From assembly GCF_003473485.1 (NCBI RefSeq), contig NC_053043.1, positions 10,674,001 through 10,738,000 on the forward strand: a stretch of DNA of 64,000 bases, given 5' to 3'. A model generated the notes under the pieces. The model was given only the letters and a program-made list of their open reading frames with translations. It was not told the DNA's origin and did not search any database. The stretch is from Medicago truncatula. Lineage: Eukaryota > Streptophyta > Magnoliopsida > Fabales > Fabaceae. The position numbers and the translations under genes are program-made. This document shows positions 55,641 to 64,000 of this stretch, one piece after another; position 1 is the first letter of the stretch; each line of letters opens with the position of its first letter.

Positions 55641-55889
55641 ACTAAGCTGAACAATTCAAAGCAAATATACCCTAAACCTTAAACAGATAAATCATGAATA
55701 CCAATGAATGAATACAGAGAGCAATTGAAATCCAACTTGTATGTGTTGCCACGAATTGAAGAACGAAAAGAGCAAGAAGAAACAGTTTAGGGTTTTGTTT
55801 TTCAATTCGAAAGATAGAGTTGGAGAATCAAAATGCAAATTACAGGAAAACTATATAATGAATGAGGATTGAAGATAAATCTTGCTCAC

Positions 55890-56030
55890 CGGAACGGCGT
55901 GATGGTAGCTGGCGACAGAAGATAGGATCGGTGGGTGGGTGGCGGCGATGTGGACACAGACGGCTCAACTCTTCGTAGAGAGAAAGGGTTTTGCGGCGAT
56001 GTTTCAGATTGCTGAACCCTTCAAAATTTC
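55890..56030 (-). promoter_or_regulatory. TRM112 5' leader exon and promoter edge
   Basis: On the minus strand this reads through AACCCTTTCTCTCTACGAAG into a C-rich leader (CGCCGCCACCCACCCACCG) and the GTGAGC donor. Leader composition is typical of a plant first exon. The transcription start is not determined. Confidence 0.5.
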
Positions 56031-56115
56031 AATTAAACAATATGATACATATTTTTTTTGGTACAGTGTTTTTTTAGGGTTTTTTTTTTGGTAAAATGTA
56101 TTATTTTTTAGCAAT

Positions 56116-56373
56116 GCTATATATCAAGAAAGATTTTATCAAGAAAATTTTAAGAATGACATGGCAGAATAATCACCCTTAGATTTTATCAAGAAATAGT
56201 CCTGAAATTAATGTTAACCAATAAAATCTCAGCCTGGCCGGAAATCATAGGGTGGTGGGTGTTATGTATCTTTTTTTTTATGAAAGATTAATAAATGAGA
56301 CTGAAATCTAAAGGTGATTATTGTGTCATGTCATTCTTGAATTTTTCTTATAAAATCATTCTTGATATCTAGC
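56116..56373. mobile_element. MITE with long imperfect TIRs
   Basis: GCTATATATCAAGAAAGATT at the left pairs with inverted GCTAGATATCAAGAATGATT at the right. Pairing continues through AAGAATGACATG / CATGTCATTCTT and AATAATCACC / GGTGATTATT. Length 258 bp. Confidence 0.82.
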
Positions 56374-56630
56374 ATTTTCCATTATTTTTTGCTTCAAGTC
56401 TTTTTTTTTGTTACCTTTGCTTTAGTAAAAGTTGCTTAAAGCATTTCATTAAAATGGGGAGTGAAATTAGTTAATAATGTGGTTACCTATACTAACGGAG
56501 CGACCTCATTTGTTAATCTCCTGTTAAACTAAATCTTAGAGTTTGTAAACAGTGAGGAAATTCATGCAAGTTGTTATGACATGTCCAAACTCTGTAACAT
56601 AAACCTGGTTCTTTTGGAAGGCATTCGTAG

Positions 56631-58130
56631 TTTTTTTTTTTTTTGTTTTGTACAAAAGAGGGCGCCTAAGCACAACAAGAAAACAAAACTAAGAATTTAG
56701 TCTAACATTCATATGCATGCAAACCTTGGGTAAATTGTCAAAATAACATGTGGAGTCCACTTAGAGGGGACTCAACATCCAAACAACTATCTAAGAGAAA
56801 CTATAACTAACAAGACTATCAACATTTATGTTTCTCTCCGACCAATCAAGTATGACAAACTTGAACTTTCCAATCCAAAGTCAAAAGGTTGTGAATACGC
56901 CTAACCATAGTATGAATCACTCTCCTAGTAGCGCAGTTTCGTGTAATCATGTTAATCAAAAGTTTTGAATCATTCTCAACAATGAGATGTGAAATATGAT
57001 CTCTTCATACCATATCCAAACTAAAATGCATGCCCCACATTTCCACATGTAGAGCATTTCATGAGCCAATTTTTTTGATGAAGCATTTGATTTTTATCCC
57101 ATCTCAATTGCAAAAATAATCTTCCGCGCCATGTCATGTCATTATTCCCCTTATAAGCATTGCCTCTATTGAGCTTGATCAATCCCTACAGGGATTTCTT
57201 CCAACCAATATATATTGTCTCCTTTTGTTGGGGATTCTGATGAAGATGGTGACAGGAACATTCATCTATGTCTTTAATTATAACATTTGTGAATCACATG
57301 AACTTGTTTAAAAGGCCGATGAAAATTGTTATAACAATTGTTGTATTACTCCATTTCTATAGAAACCAACGTGCAATCATGAAGATGGTTTTCCACCCAT
57401 CATTGGAAGCTCAATTTCAATGTTTGATGAGGTTGTTAAAAATCCATTCCCAGCCATCAAGGGAGAGAAAAAGCTTGTAATGACATAACATGAAACACAT
57501 ATAATGTATTCTCATCATCCATCCCACAACTAATGTAGGTAGGTGAAATTTCCCGTTCCCCATTTTGTCCTACGAGCATTGGCGAGAATACGCTTATACG
57601 CAACCAACCACATAAAAGTCTGCATCCGATGGGGACCTTTTCAACCCCACAAAGTCTTCCAATCATCTTTAATAGAAAACACATAACATTAACAAGCTGA
57701 AAGATGTGAGCACTTTACACAATAAATTAGTGGGTGTTGGTTCATTTTCACCCCAACACATCAGGATCGTCCGCATTTTTAGGAGATAGAAGGCCAATCC
57801 GCTTAATTTACAATGGTATTCTAGAGATTTTTAGTCATAAATATCACATCCAGTCCCCATCCAGACTCAAAGCATCTCTCACATAAAGGATGATGTCAAT
57901 GTGATTCAAAGAAGGCGAAGGGAGATGCTCCACACCTTTGAGAGTCATTCCCATTAAATATATTAATAAGCCGAGCGGTGTAAGATATCATATCATTGAT
58001 ATTCCTCCCGTATCTCCAAGGAGAACTTTACACCAAAGATCATTCAGGTTGTGGATAAGATTCCAAATCATCTTCATTAGAAAAAGCCTCGTTCATAATT
58101 TGAGGCTTCTTTATTCCTAATCCACAAAGG
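56631..58130 (-). mobile_element. Degenerate LINE 3' portion
   Basis: The plus-strand T-run at 56631-56643 is the A-tail of a minus-strand element. Minus-strand frames show an RNase H region (SHLIVENDSKLLINMITRNC, VRRIHNLLTLDWKVQVCHT), VKLN-type start (IKLNRGNAYKGNND), and upstream a zinc-knuckle RT domain (CGMDDENTLYV) and LWCKVLLG. Many stops. Inactive. Confidence 0.82.
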
Positions 58131-58651
58131 ATATTTTGTTGACAGCACATATCCCAACTAATCAAGTGGGTCGCTTGTGATCATTATCACCCTAAAATAA
58201 CCAAATTGGATTTTTTTTCTTCTTCTCGATATTGTCACAAATTGAGTTGGAAATCTTTGCATATTGCATGTGATAATACGAATAGAGCTAATCACGAATT
58301 TAAAAGAGCGACCAAATCGGTCAAACTTAAACATTATTGCTTCCAACCACTTAACATGCTTTGAATTTTCTAAATAATATGGTTGAAATGACATCCGTTA
58401 ATTCTTCAAGAAACAATATTAGCTCCCATATATCTTCCCAAACTGTTAACCTGGGAAAAACCATTGTGCTCAACAACCTCTTGAGGTTGATTATCAACAT
58501 TCTTGGAGAAAAAATATTTGGATTTTTTGATTGTTAATTGTTTAACCGACGCTTGACAAAAAAGGTCAAGACATTGCATAAGGTTTCTTGTAAAGTGCTT
58601 CAACTTGATTTGGGTCATGCCTACGAGAACGCATATGTGTCTTGTAAACTG
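58131..58651. other. Intergenic, no gene seen
   Basis: AT-rich DNA upstream of the LINE remnant. It may include more eroded LINE sequence, but I cannot show it. Confidence 0.4.
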
Positions 58652-58693
58652 CTTCAAATTGATTTTTTTTTTTATCAAGACTTCAAATTGATT

Positions 58694-58780
58694 TTTTTTT
58701 TTGTGGTATCCGGGGTTCGAACCTCAAACTTTGTATATATTATGCATTATTCTTACCAAGTGAGCTTAGCTTACGGAGAC
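58694..58780 (-). mobile_element. Short tRNA-derived SINE
   Basis: Minus strand: A-box-like TAAGCTCACTTGG, B box GAGGTTCGAACCCC, then an A-tail (plus-strand T-run 58692-58702). Direct repeats CTTCAAATTGATT at 58681-58693 and 58781-58793 flank it. A third copy of the flank plus T-run lies at 58652-58671. Confidence 0.8.
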
Positions 58781-58841
58781 CTTCAAATTGATTTGATATC
58801 ATAAGAAATGGTTTTTCATGCAAATGAAAAACAATTAGTTG

Positions 58842-58848
<7 letters not shown>

Positions 58849-58881
<33 letters not shown>
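58849..58881. repeat. (TA)n microsatellite
   Basis: Perfect TA run of 33 bp, directly left of a small inverted-repeat element. Confidence 0.95.
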
Positions 58882-58884
<3 letters not shown>

Positions 58885-59065
58885 TTTGCTATAAGCCACC
58901 GATGAAGGTGTCTTTTAGTAACCCACACCTCAAGGTGTGATTTCCACTTTTTAGTTATAACTTTGCTAAAAGACGCCTTCATAAAAATTAGTTGGTGTCT
59001 TTTAGCAAATGCTCATAGAATAACTTGCTAAAAGACACCTTCATAAAATGTGTCTTATAGCAAAA

Positions 59066-59068
<3 letters not shown>
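58882..59068. mobile_element. Small inverted-repeat element between two TA microsatellites
   Basis: Left TGATTTTGCTATAAG pairs with inverted right TGAATTTTGCTATAAG. The motif GAAGGTGTCTTTTAG and its complement occur several times inside. Length 187 bp. TA flanks are compatible with a TA-targeting element but cannot be distinguished from the microsatellite itself. Confidence 0.7.

Positions 59069-59138
<70 letters not shown>
59069..59138. repeat. (AT)n microsatellite
   Basis: Perfect AT run of about 70 bp, directly right of the element at 58882. Confidence 0.95.
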
Positions 59139-59143
<5 letters not shown>

Positions 59144-59202
59144 GTCTATGTCTTGAAAAATTAATTTCTTTTGGTTTGTTCGGTAAAAGACTAATTTAAC
59201 TT

Positions 59203-59515
59203 AGGCTAAAATATGGTTTTAGTCCCTGCAAATATGTCTCGTTTTGATATTAGTCCCTGTAAAAAAAAAATTGTTTTTGGTCCTTGCAAAATTTTTTGTT
59301 TTTGAAAATAGTCTCTGACCCCACTTTTGTGATGATTTACATACGTGGTACATTATAACTGAAGCAATTTTGTAGTTTTTGGTCCTTGCAAAATATTCCA
59401 GGGACTATTTTCAAAAACAAAAAATTTTGTAGGGACCAAAAACAAAATTTTCTTTTTACAGGAACTAAAACCAAAACGATGCATATTTGCAGAGACTAAA
59501 ACTATATTTTAGCCT
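59203..59515. mobile_element. MITE (AGGCTAAAATATGGTTTTAG family)
   Basis: The left end AGGCTAAAATATGGTTTTAG and the inverted right end AGGCTAAAATATAGTTTTAG pair, followed by TCCCTGCAAATATG. Flanks show TTTAACT on both sides (within 59195-59202 and 59516-59523), suggesting an 8-9-bp duplication. A very common legume repeat in my experience. Confidence 0.85.
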
Positions 59516-59567
59516 TTAACTCAAGACACATTAAAATGAAGGGAAATATATATATATTATAAAAACT

Positions 59568-59798
59568 AGGATTAATTAAGTAAATGGTCCTTATAAATAT
59601 TTAGAATTTTGTTTTTAGTCTTTGCAAAATAAAACCACACTTTTTAGTCGCTATAAAATTTCTCCATTCCTTGTCAAAAATTTCCATAACCTTTTTTGTC
59701 CTTAAAATGTTTAAGGAAAATGTCACATAGACTAAAAAATGTGATTTTATTTTGTAAGGATTAAATGAATATTTATAGGGACTAAAATCTTAATTAAC
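59568..59798. mobile_element. Related MITE with TAATTAAG ends
   Basis: AGGATTAATTAAGTAAATGG at the left and ACTAAAATCTTAATTAACC at the right are imperfect inverted repeats. The interior carries TTTTTAGTC / GACTAAAAA motifs shared with the neighbour at 59203. Confidence 0.65.
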
Positions 59799-60241
59799 CA
59801 TAAAAACTAAAACAAGGCAAAAATAATAATTAAAATAAAAATGGGTCGATAACAAGTTCAACTAAAGAAGGAATCTTTTAAAAAAACTCAATTTAATTTT
59901 TTTTAAACAATTCTTAATCAAACTAACAAAAATTCAAATGACTAAAACACTTCCTCTAAAATATAAGAGGGTTAATAATAATAATTAAAATAATTTGAAA
60001 AAAAAGGAAATAATATATTTTTTGACGTAATTTTTTTACAAAACAATTAAAAAAGATAAATTTTGTCAAAAATAAAATAAAAAAAGATAAATATTTTTTT
60101 GAAGGGAATTAAAAAATAAATATGTTGTAAATTGTTTTTAAAACATTAAATTAAATACTTACAAAGAACAATATGAGAAGAATAGTTGACAGAGAGTGTA
60201 AGAAGAATTCAGTTTCATTCTTCTCCGACGCTTTCTCCGTC
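59799..60241 (+). promoter_or_regulatory. Upstream region of the coatomer zeta gene
   Basis: Strongly A+T-rich (long A runs at 59990-60080). The last 60 bp are the likely 5'UTR (TTCATTCTTCTCCGACGCTT). No other gene. Confidence 0.5.
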
Positions 60242-63224
60242 ATGTCTCCTTCCAAACTCGTAATCTCTCTCTCTCTCTCGACTTCAATTTCAATCTTTTT
60301 CATTTTCAATTCTCTCAACTCCGATTTCGTCTTCAACATTTGCACGATCACCACGATTATCATTTTTTTTTTGTTTTATTCAGCAGATCTAGTTTTGCTG
60401 ATTTATTGCTATTGAATTGTTATTGCAATTGAATTTTATCATCTAATTTGTATGTCAATTTTTGTGTGATTTTGATTTTGGTATAAAATTGTAGCATGCA
60501 GCAGTATTTAGCTTAGACCTCTTTTTTCGTTTGATCCAACATTTTATGTTTCTTGCTGGTAGATCACAATTTTGATATACAATATGGTATTTGATTTGTG
60601 ATTTATGGGAGCTTGAATTGAATTAGAGTTTTTTTTTTTTTTTTTTGACAAAATGTTCTAATAATAGTTAGTAATAGCTCTAAATTTTGGTCCTCAATCA
60701 CAATTGTGGCCGTAATATGCGGTTTTTAGTTCTTTGCAATGACATTGCAACCACAATTGTGGCCGCATTTGCCCACATTTTTAGAATCGTTTTTATAACC
60801 GTTTAAAGGTTTGCGTTTTAGAACCTTTTTTTTTAATAGAAGAAAGTTTAGCTGAGTTAGGTTCCAGAGGCTCACTAGGGCTTAGGGAAGACCTCAAGGC
60901 TTATAGAGCGTTGATATAGATACTTACAGATTGCCCGCCAATGAAGTCGTAATGTGGGCAGCGGGAGTTGAACCTACACTCTTGCAGGGTATGAGTCAAC
61001 TCCCCACCAACTGGACTGACCTCAGTTGACTAAGTTTTAGAACCGCTAGTTGTGTGGAAGTTGGGGTATTTTAATCTTTTTGTTGAACCTTTCTTGATTT
61101 TGTGCTAAAAATTGAGTGAAGTTGGTTGAAATGAATTATTGTGATAGTTGAAGATAAGAGGTTTTGTGAGGTGTTTTTGAGGAAAATTATGATTTTGTAT
61201 TGTGTGTTATTGTTAGGAGTTGAACCCTTCTGTGAAGAACATCCTTCTCTTGGATTCTGATGGGAGACGTGTGGCGGCTAAGTATTTCTCAGATGATTGG
61301 CCAACCAATAGTGCAAAGGAAGCTTTTGAGAAGCTTGTATTCAACAAGACTCAGAAGACCAATGCTCGCACTGAAGGTGAGTGCTTCCTTCTCTAGAGGT
61401 ATTTTTATCTTGTGATTAGAATTTGGAATAGATTGATCCTTAATCATTACTATGTATTGTATATGACCTACTTTTATGGGTTGTTTTTATGTGTGGCAGC
61501 GGAGATAACAATGTTTGAGAATAACATCATCGTTTACAAGTTTGTCCAAGATCTTCACTTCTTTGTTACCGGGAGTGATGACGAAAACGAGCTTATCTTA
61601 TCTTCAGTTCTGCAGGCATTTTTTGATTCTGTTGGCCTCCTGCTCAGGTTGTTTTCTGACACTTAACTGTTTATATACGTGTGATATTCAAAGGTGTTAT
61701 CAATCTGTCACCATGGACTTGGAAGTCCTTGACAATATTACTGGCTTCTCCCATTTTTTTCCTCCAGAGGCAATGTGGACAAGAAGGAAGCACTTGAGAA
61801 CTTGGACCTCATTCTATTGTGCATTGATGAAATTATTGATGCAGGGTATGTCATTCTCACAGGCTATTCATAATAAAAGTTATCTTCCATTATTTAATTG
61901 TTAGGTTCTTTAGATATTATATTGTTCTTGCCTTTCTTTCAAAATTCAAATCGTAGGAGTTATTTGATATATCAGAGAGAGCATTTCATCTATGCAATTA
62001 GATGATCACAATTGTTATATTTTTTTTCTCATAAAAACAAAAGTCGCACAAGGCGGTAAAATTATGACTGAAATCATTAGAAAGAAAATCAGGGTATCCT
62101 TAATCAGTGCAGATCTGAATACCTGATACGTACCTGAGGTTTCACTAATTTTTTCATACAACGACGTCTATTTTTTCTGTTTTTTCACTGTTAAGCCAGT
62201 TAGATGCCCCTGATTGGTTTAGAGTTTGGACCAGTGATCTCACTATTTGCCATAGTTATTAAATGAAAAGATGTCGTTTAGATCAAAACAATAGTTTTGG
62301 ATGAAGCACAAGGTTACATGGGTGTCTCTTTGGAAGTTTGAATAATGGTGCTCTAAGCCATGCCTTCTAAGGTTAAGTCATGGTCTCCTAAATTTAAGAG
62401 ACCATGACTTAACCTTAGAAGGGGTGACCTAAATCTTGGATGGAGTTAATTATGTTATTACTCCTTAATTCTATTTCCTCTTGGTTTCATTTTTGTTGTG
62501 GGATAAAATGCACCGCACATCCATAGTTCTAGCACCTTGCTGCTCCATTGTGATTTCAATAATTATAAGTCCCACTGTATTTGAATTTCAGCAAAATCAC
62601 TCCAAACCGCATTTGTCCAGAAAGACATTTCCCTCTGATCTTATCCTTCACACTTAAAAACCCTTGTTAAAAGACCTTCACCTTTATAAACTCTTCTTGA
62701 AAGATATTCTATTTGCCTCACAGATAAACATTCAAACAAGTCTACTGCTAAAAAAGTATCGCTAAGCCTTTTTTCTCAACTTCCTTCTTATTCATTTCCT
62801 TTGATTTGATGGATGCATATAGGGCCCAATTCCTCTCTATGACAAATTGTTACTGCATGAGTCTTTCATTTCCTAGGTTTTTACCTCATTTTCACCTTCA
62901 TATTTCTCTCTTCTTTGTTTATGCTCCTTATTTATTTGTCTCGGCCCTTCCCCAGTCTCACTAAATATTCATCTCTCCATATTTTGTGCAGTATTATTCT
63001 TGAAACTACTCCAAATACTATAGCTGGGAAAGTTGGAAGTAATAGTACAGAATCTGGAGCTCCTTTGTCTGAACAGGTATGTTGCTTCCTTCCCTTCGAT
63101 AGCATAATTTTTTTTTAAATTAAACTCACTTATTTGGGTATAACTGTATTTCCTTCTTTTGCAGACACTAAGTCAAGCATTGGCCTCAGCTAGGGAACAT
63201 CTTGCAAGATCCCTTCTTAAATGA
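60242..63224 (+). CDS. Coatomer subunit zeta (zeta-COP)
   Basis: Six exons: 60242-60259, 61217-61376, 61500-61647, 61768-61845, 62992-63076 and 63165-63224, giving 182 residues with phases that fit at all junctions. The first exon encodes only MSPSKL. The longin-like fold of the AP-sigma/zeta-COP family is shown by [86 protein letters not shown] and the C-terminal [17 protein letters not shown]. Zeta-COP is part of the F-subcomplex of the COPI coat, pairing with gamma-COP on Golgi-derived vesicles bound for the ER. Intron 1 contains a SINE and intron 4 a perfect hairpin. The 5' exon is short, so the start rests on splice phase and family length. Confidence 0.93.
60826..61033 (-). mobile_element. 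tRNA-derived SINE in coatomer zeta intron 1
   Basis: Minus strand: A-box-like AGTCCAGTTGGTGGGGAG, B box AGGTTCAACTCCC, and an A-tail (plus-strand T-run 60826-60834). An 11-bp direct repeat GTTTTAGAACC flanks it (60815-60825, 61034-61044). About 208 bp. Confidence 0.88.
62363..62422. repeat. Perfect 25-bp hairpin in coatomer zeta intron 4
   Basis: Arms 62363-62387 and 62398-62422 are perfect complements (start CCTTCTAAGGTTAAG, end CTTAACCTTAGAAGG) around a 10-nt loop. Could be a tiny MITE or a fold-back RNA. Confidence 0.9.
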
Positions 63225-63737
63225 ACCACATGAAGTTTGGCAATGGAGAACACTTATACTTTTGTTTTTCCTATATTTGCTTTTAAGAATCTTACTTCAT
63301 ACTTCATTCTCAAACTTGAATACTGATGTTAATCGTGCTGTGAAAATTAGCGAATAGAGTTTTTAGAACTTATTTTCTTGTGACATTTTTGTTCATTTAA
63401 TAACCCGTTAAATTTCATGATATTGCATTTCTTATATTTCTATTTTTCTTTCTTATTCCCCTGATATTGATATTTGAAATAAATACTCGTGATCCCTCCT
63501 GTCAATTATGGGTGCATACATGGTTAATTTATTTTATTTTTTTTCATATAAAATTCATGAATTTTGGTTTATACTAGAGAGGGGTCACATTGTTCACAAT
63601 ATCACTTTCCACGTATATTACAGTTAAATTGTTGGGCAAGGTAACTCTAGTCTGTTACCAAATTGGGGAATACGGGGTGTACGGTTCATGCTTTTTCCCC
63701 TAACATTAAAGTGCCATGTTCTCCATTCACACACAAT
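63225..63737. other. Coatomer zeta 3' flank
   Basis: 3'UTR and AT-rich DNA, no gene seen. Confidence 0.5.
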
Positions 63738-63747
63738 AAAGTGCTCC

Positions 63748-63938
63748 TACGGAACCAAGTTGCTTGGACTCCAGGGGTAAGGATCTCCTTCCAAGGACGT
63801 ACCTGGGGGCTACCGGGTTTGATTCCCAGGGAGAACAACGCTTGGCCAGTGCGCATGTCTCTACGCACGAGTCGGATTAATCGTTCACCTTTGGTGGGTC
63901 GGAAACCGGTGCTAAATCCAAAAAAAAAAAAAAAAAAA
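63748..63938 (+). mobile_element. tRNA-related SINE downstream of coatomer zeta
   Basis: Plus-strand element with B-box-like GGGTTTGATTCCC and a long A-tail (63919-63938). Direct repeat AAAGTGCTCC on the left (63738-63747) and after the tail on the right (GTGCTCC, 63939-63945, preceded by A's). About 190 bp, of a family different from the three other SINEs. Confidence 0.8.
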
Positions 63939-64000
63939 GTGCTCCAACAGGTTCTATCTCCTATTCTTTCCTTTCCCCCGATATATCTTATTAGAAACAC

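Larger units (their letters stand above)
54745..55889 (-). other. Probable 5'UTR intron of TRM112
   Basis: On the minus strand a strong donor (CCG|GTGAGCAAG, exon end 55890) follows a pyrimidine-rich leader with CCCTTTCTCTCTACG. A plausible acceptor (TTGTAG|GGCGG) lies 27 bp before the ATG. The interval holds a palindromic MITE and a family A MITE. Inferred from signals only. Confidence 0.55.

Overview
The window is nuclear DNA of a flowering plant. Genes are split by GT-AG introns (plus one likely GC-AG intron), intergenic DNA is AT-rich, and there are many MITEs, tRNA-derived SINEs, decayed LINEs and DNA transposons. The host genes are typical dicot families. The repeats look like those common in papilionoid legumes (Medicago, Trifolium, Pisum group), so a legume is my best guess. 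This rests on recognition, not on a search.

Layout. 1-4333: the 3' three-quarters of a clade-VIII (HPCA1/At5g49770-like) LRR receptor kinase, + strand. 4745-9554: two tandem copies of an At1g29790-like putative methyltransferase, - strand, inside a segmental duplication that also copied sequence just downstream of the kinase. 10460-14071: a three-exon cinnamoyl-CoA-reductase-like gene, - strand. About 14145-18849: a complete-looking Mutator-like element with long TIRs and a 992-codon transposase ending in an OTU-type cysteine protease domain. It sits about 74 bp upstream of the reductase start codon. 19380-21220: LINE remnant. 21606-26529: SEC20 SNARE, seven exons. 28014-29836: actin-depolymerising factor. 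31100-32780: second LINE remnant. 33003-33973: a non-autonomous MULE next to a SINE.

34401-48839 holds three FAR1-RELATED SEQUENCE genes: FRS6-like (intact), FRS6/8-like (intact, with the second transposase Asp replaced by Asn) and a third FRS6-like copy broken by three frame-changing lesions. A 2.4-kb flank is present after both the second and third genes. Its second copy was split by a 2.1-kb hAT-like element that itself carries a 1.2-kb PIF/Harbinger-like element. 54349-54717: TRM112, - strand, probably with a 5'UTR intron. 56116-59798: MITEs, a LINE remnant, a SINE and TA microsatellites. 60242-63224: coatomer zeta subunit, six exons, with one SINE in intron 1 and another downstream.

The host genes do not form a pathway, as expected in a plant genome. 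SEC20 and zeta-COP both act in Golgi-ER retrograde transport, but their shared presence here is probably chance. The main theme is transposon biology: a potentially autonomous MULE, domesticated MULE-derived FAR1-family genes, and nested insertions whose target duplications can be read directly.
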